Origin: Stappia taiwanensis
GTDB lineage: Bacteria; Pseudomonadota; Alphaproteobacteria; Rhizobiales; Stappiaceae
Length of the DNA stretch: 64,000 bases
Direction of reading: 5' to 3'
Assembly (NCBI RefSeq): GCF_014635285.1
Contig: NZ_BMCR01000005.1
Span: forward strand, 62,001-126,000
Shown one piece after another: positions 63,562 to 64,000 of this stretch. The translations under genes were made by a program, and so were the position numbers. Under the pieces are notes generated by a model. It was not told the origin of the DNA and did not search any database. It was given only the letters and a program-made list of their open reading frames with translations. Numbering within the stretch: position 1 is the stretch's first letter; each line of letters begins with the position of its first letter.

Positions 63562-63861
63562 GGTCGAACATCTCCTGGCCGGCTGGCCGGGGCGTCCGTC
63601 TCATCTCCCGTCGGGAGGCATCACGCATGAGGAGAACGGCCACAGCCAGCGGTGTCGCTAGCTGCAAATAATGAGAATCGAGATTCGGTTCCGCGTGGCC
63701 GTTGTCATGGGGAGCGTTTTGGCCCGATTGCCGCAGCGGGTCAAGCATTTCAATGCGCCAGTTCCTTGTGGTTCGCTCCGGACGCCTGGCCGATCCGCCC
63801 TCCCCGTTTTCCCTCCGGTTGTGTAGGATGGCGCCACATGCGCCGGAAAAGGGAGAATTTC
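63562..63861. other. 300-bp divergent intergenic region
   Basis: No gene seen. It holds a small perfect hairpin CTCCCG-T-CGGGAG at about 63605-63617 upstream of cysS and a short inverted repeat GAATC-N2-GATTC at 63675-63686. It should contain the cysS promoter and the promoter of the exported-protein gene to the right; I cannot assign hexamers with confidence. Confidence 0.4.
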
Positions 63862-64000
63862 ATGCGTCTTGCCACCACCATCCTGGCCGCCTCGCTTGCG
63901 GCGGGACTGCCTCTTGTCGGCCCGTTGCCCCTGGCGGCACCGGCGCTTGCCCAGTCGGCGGCCCAGCCTACCGCGCAGCCGGAGGTGGATGAAACGACGC
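63862..64000 (+). CDS. 5' end of an exported protein (truncated by window edge)
   Basis: ATG at 63862 with AAAGGGAGA upstream opens a frame to the window end (46 codons). The product starts with a Sec-type signal peptide (MRLATTILAASLAAGLPLV, cleavage probably after PALAQ) and continues into Gln/Pro/Thr-rich sequence. The family cannot be recognised from this piece. Confidence 0.75.
   Translation, partial: MRLATTILAASLAAGLPLVGPLPLAAPALAQSAAQPTAQPEVDETT

Noticed and set aside
63671-63690. Fur-box-like sequence in the cysS upstream region
   Set aside because: Only a 5-bp inverted repeat around GAATC/GATTC matches; it is too short and too unlike the GATAATGAT pattern to call.

Overview
The window is one GC-rich stretch of chromosome from an alphaproteobacterium. 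The order is most likely Hyphomicrobiales (Rhizobiales), perhaps near Stappia, Roseibium or Pannonibacter. That placement is inferred from base composition, the many ABC importers, the cysS-cimA pair, the pssA-psd pair and a phenylacetate locus of alphaproteobacterial style; there is no rRNA to confirm it. I see no tRNA, rRNA, CRISPR array, insertion sequence or prophage.

1-4.8 kb is the tail of a secondary-metabolite or cell-surface locus. It holds the 3' end of a nonribosomal peptide synthetase-like gene (adenylation tail, carrier protein, thioesterase), a two-domain formyltransferase-like/beta-propeller protein, and a convergent GMC-type flavoprotein. 5.0-14.5 kb is a peptide scavenging operon: a Dpp/Opp-type importer (binding protein, two permeases, two ATPases), a gamma-glutamyltransferase without an export signal, and an M20 dipeptidase. 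A divergent IclR regulator faces it across a strong palindrome. 14.5-18.0 kb is a decaying patch: a transporter tail fragment, an EamA exporter, a frameshifted FlK-like thioesterase, a LysR gene and an internally deleted acyl-CoA dehydrogenase.

18.1-28.5 kb is a tightly packed ten-gene operon (spermidine/putrescine-type importer, class III aminotransferase, BKACE/DUF849 enzyme, GNAT, acetylpolyamine deacetylase-like enzyme, DauA-like flavoprotein, RidA). It has a divergent LysR gene and looks like a catabolic pathway for an imported amine whose substrate is unknown. This is the best candidate for an undescribed system. 28.5-31.6 kb carries a LysR-YeiH pair and an ornithine cyclodeaminase-family gene.

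31.8-46.9 kb is the phenylacetate regulon. A minus-strand unit paaG-paaI-paaK-TetR and a plus-strand unit paaN plus a complete branched-chain-type ABC importer diverge around a TetR operator. They are followed by paaX and paaABCDE, which has its own near-consensus promoter. PaaK makes phenylacetyl-CoA, PaaABCDE epoxidises it, PaaG isomerises the epoxide, PaaI rescues CoA from dead-end thioesters and PaaN is the aldehyde dehydrogenase. The beta-oxidation genes paaF, paaH and paaJ and the fused paaZ are not here. Short degenerate tandem duplications recur in and around these genes.

47.0-64.0 kb holds a small membrane protein, a PadR-controlled RND efflux pump with an enlarged central loop, pssA-psd (phosphatidylethanolamine synthesis), an ArsR-controlled Atm1-type ABC exporter, a LysM/Ig-like protein, a LOG-family nucleotidase, rarD, cimA and cysS. 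The 5' end of an exported protein gene runs off the window.
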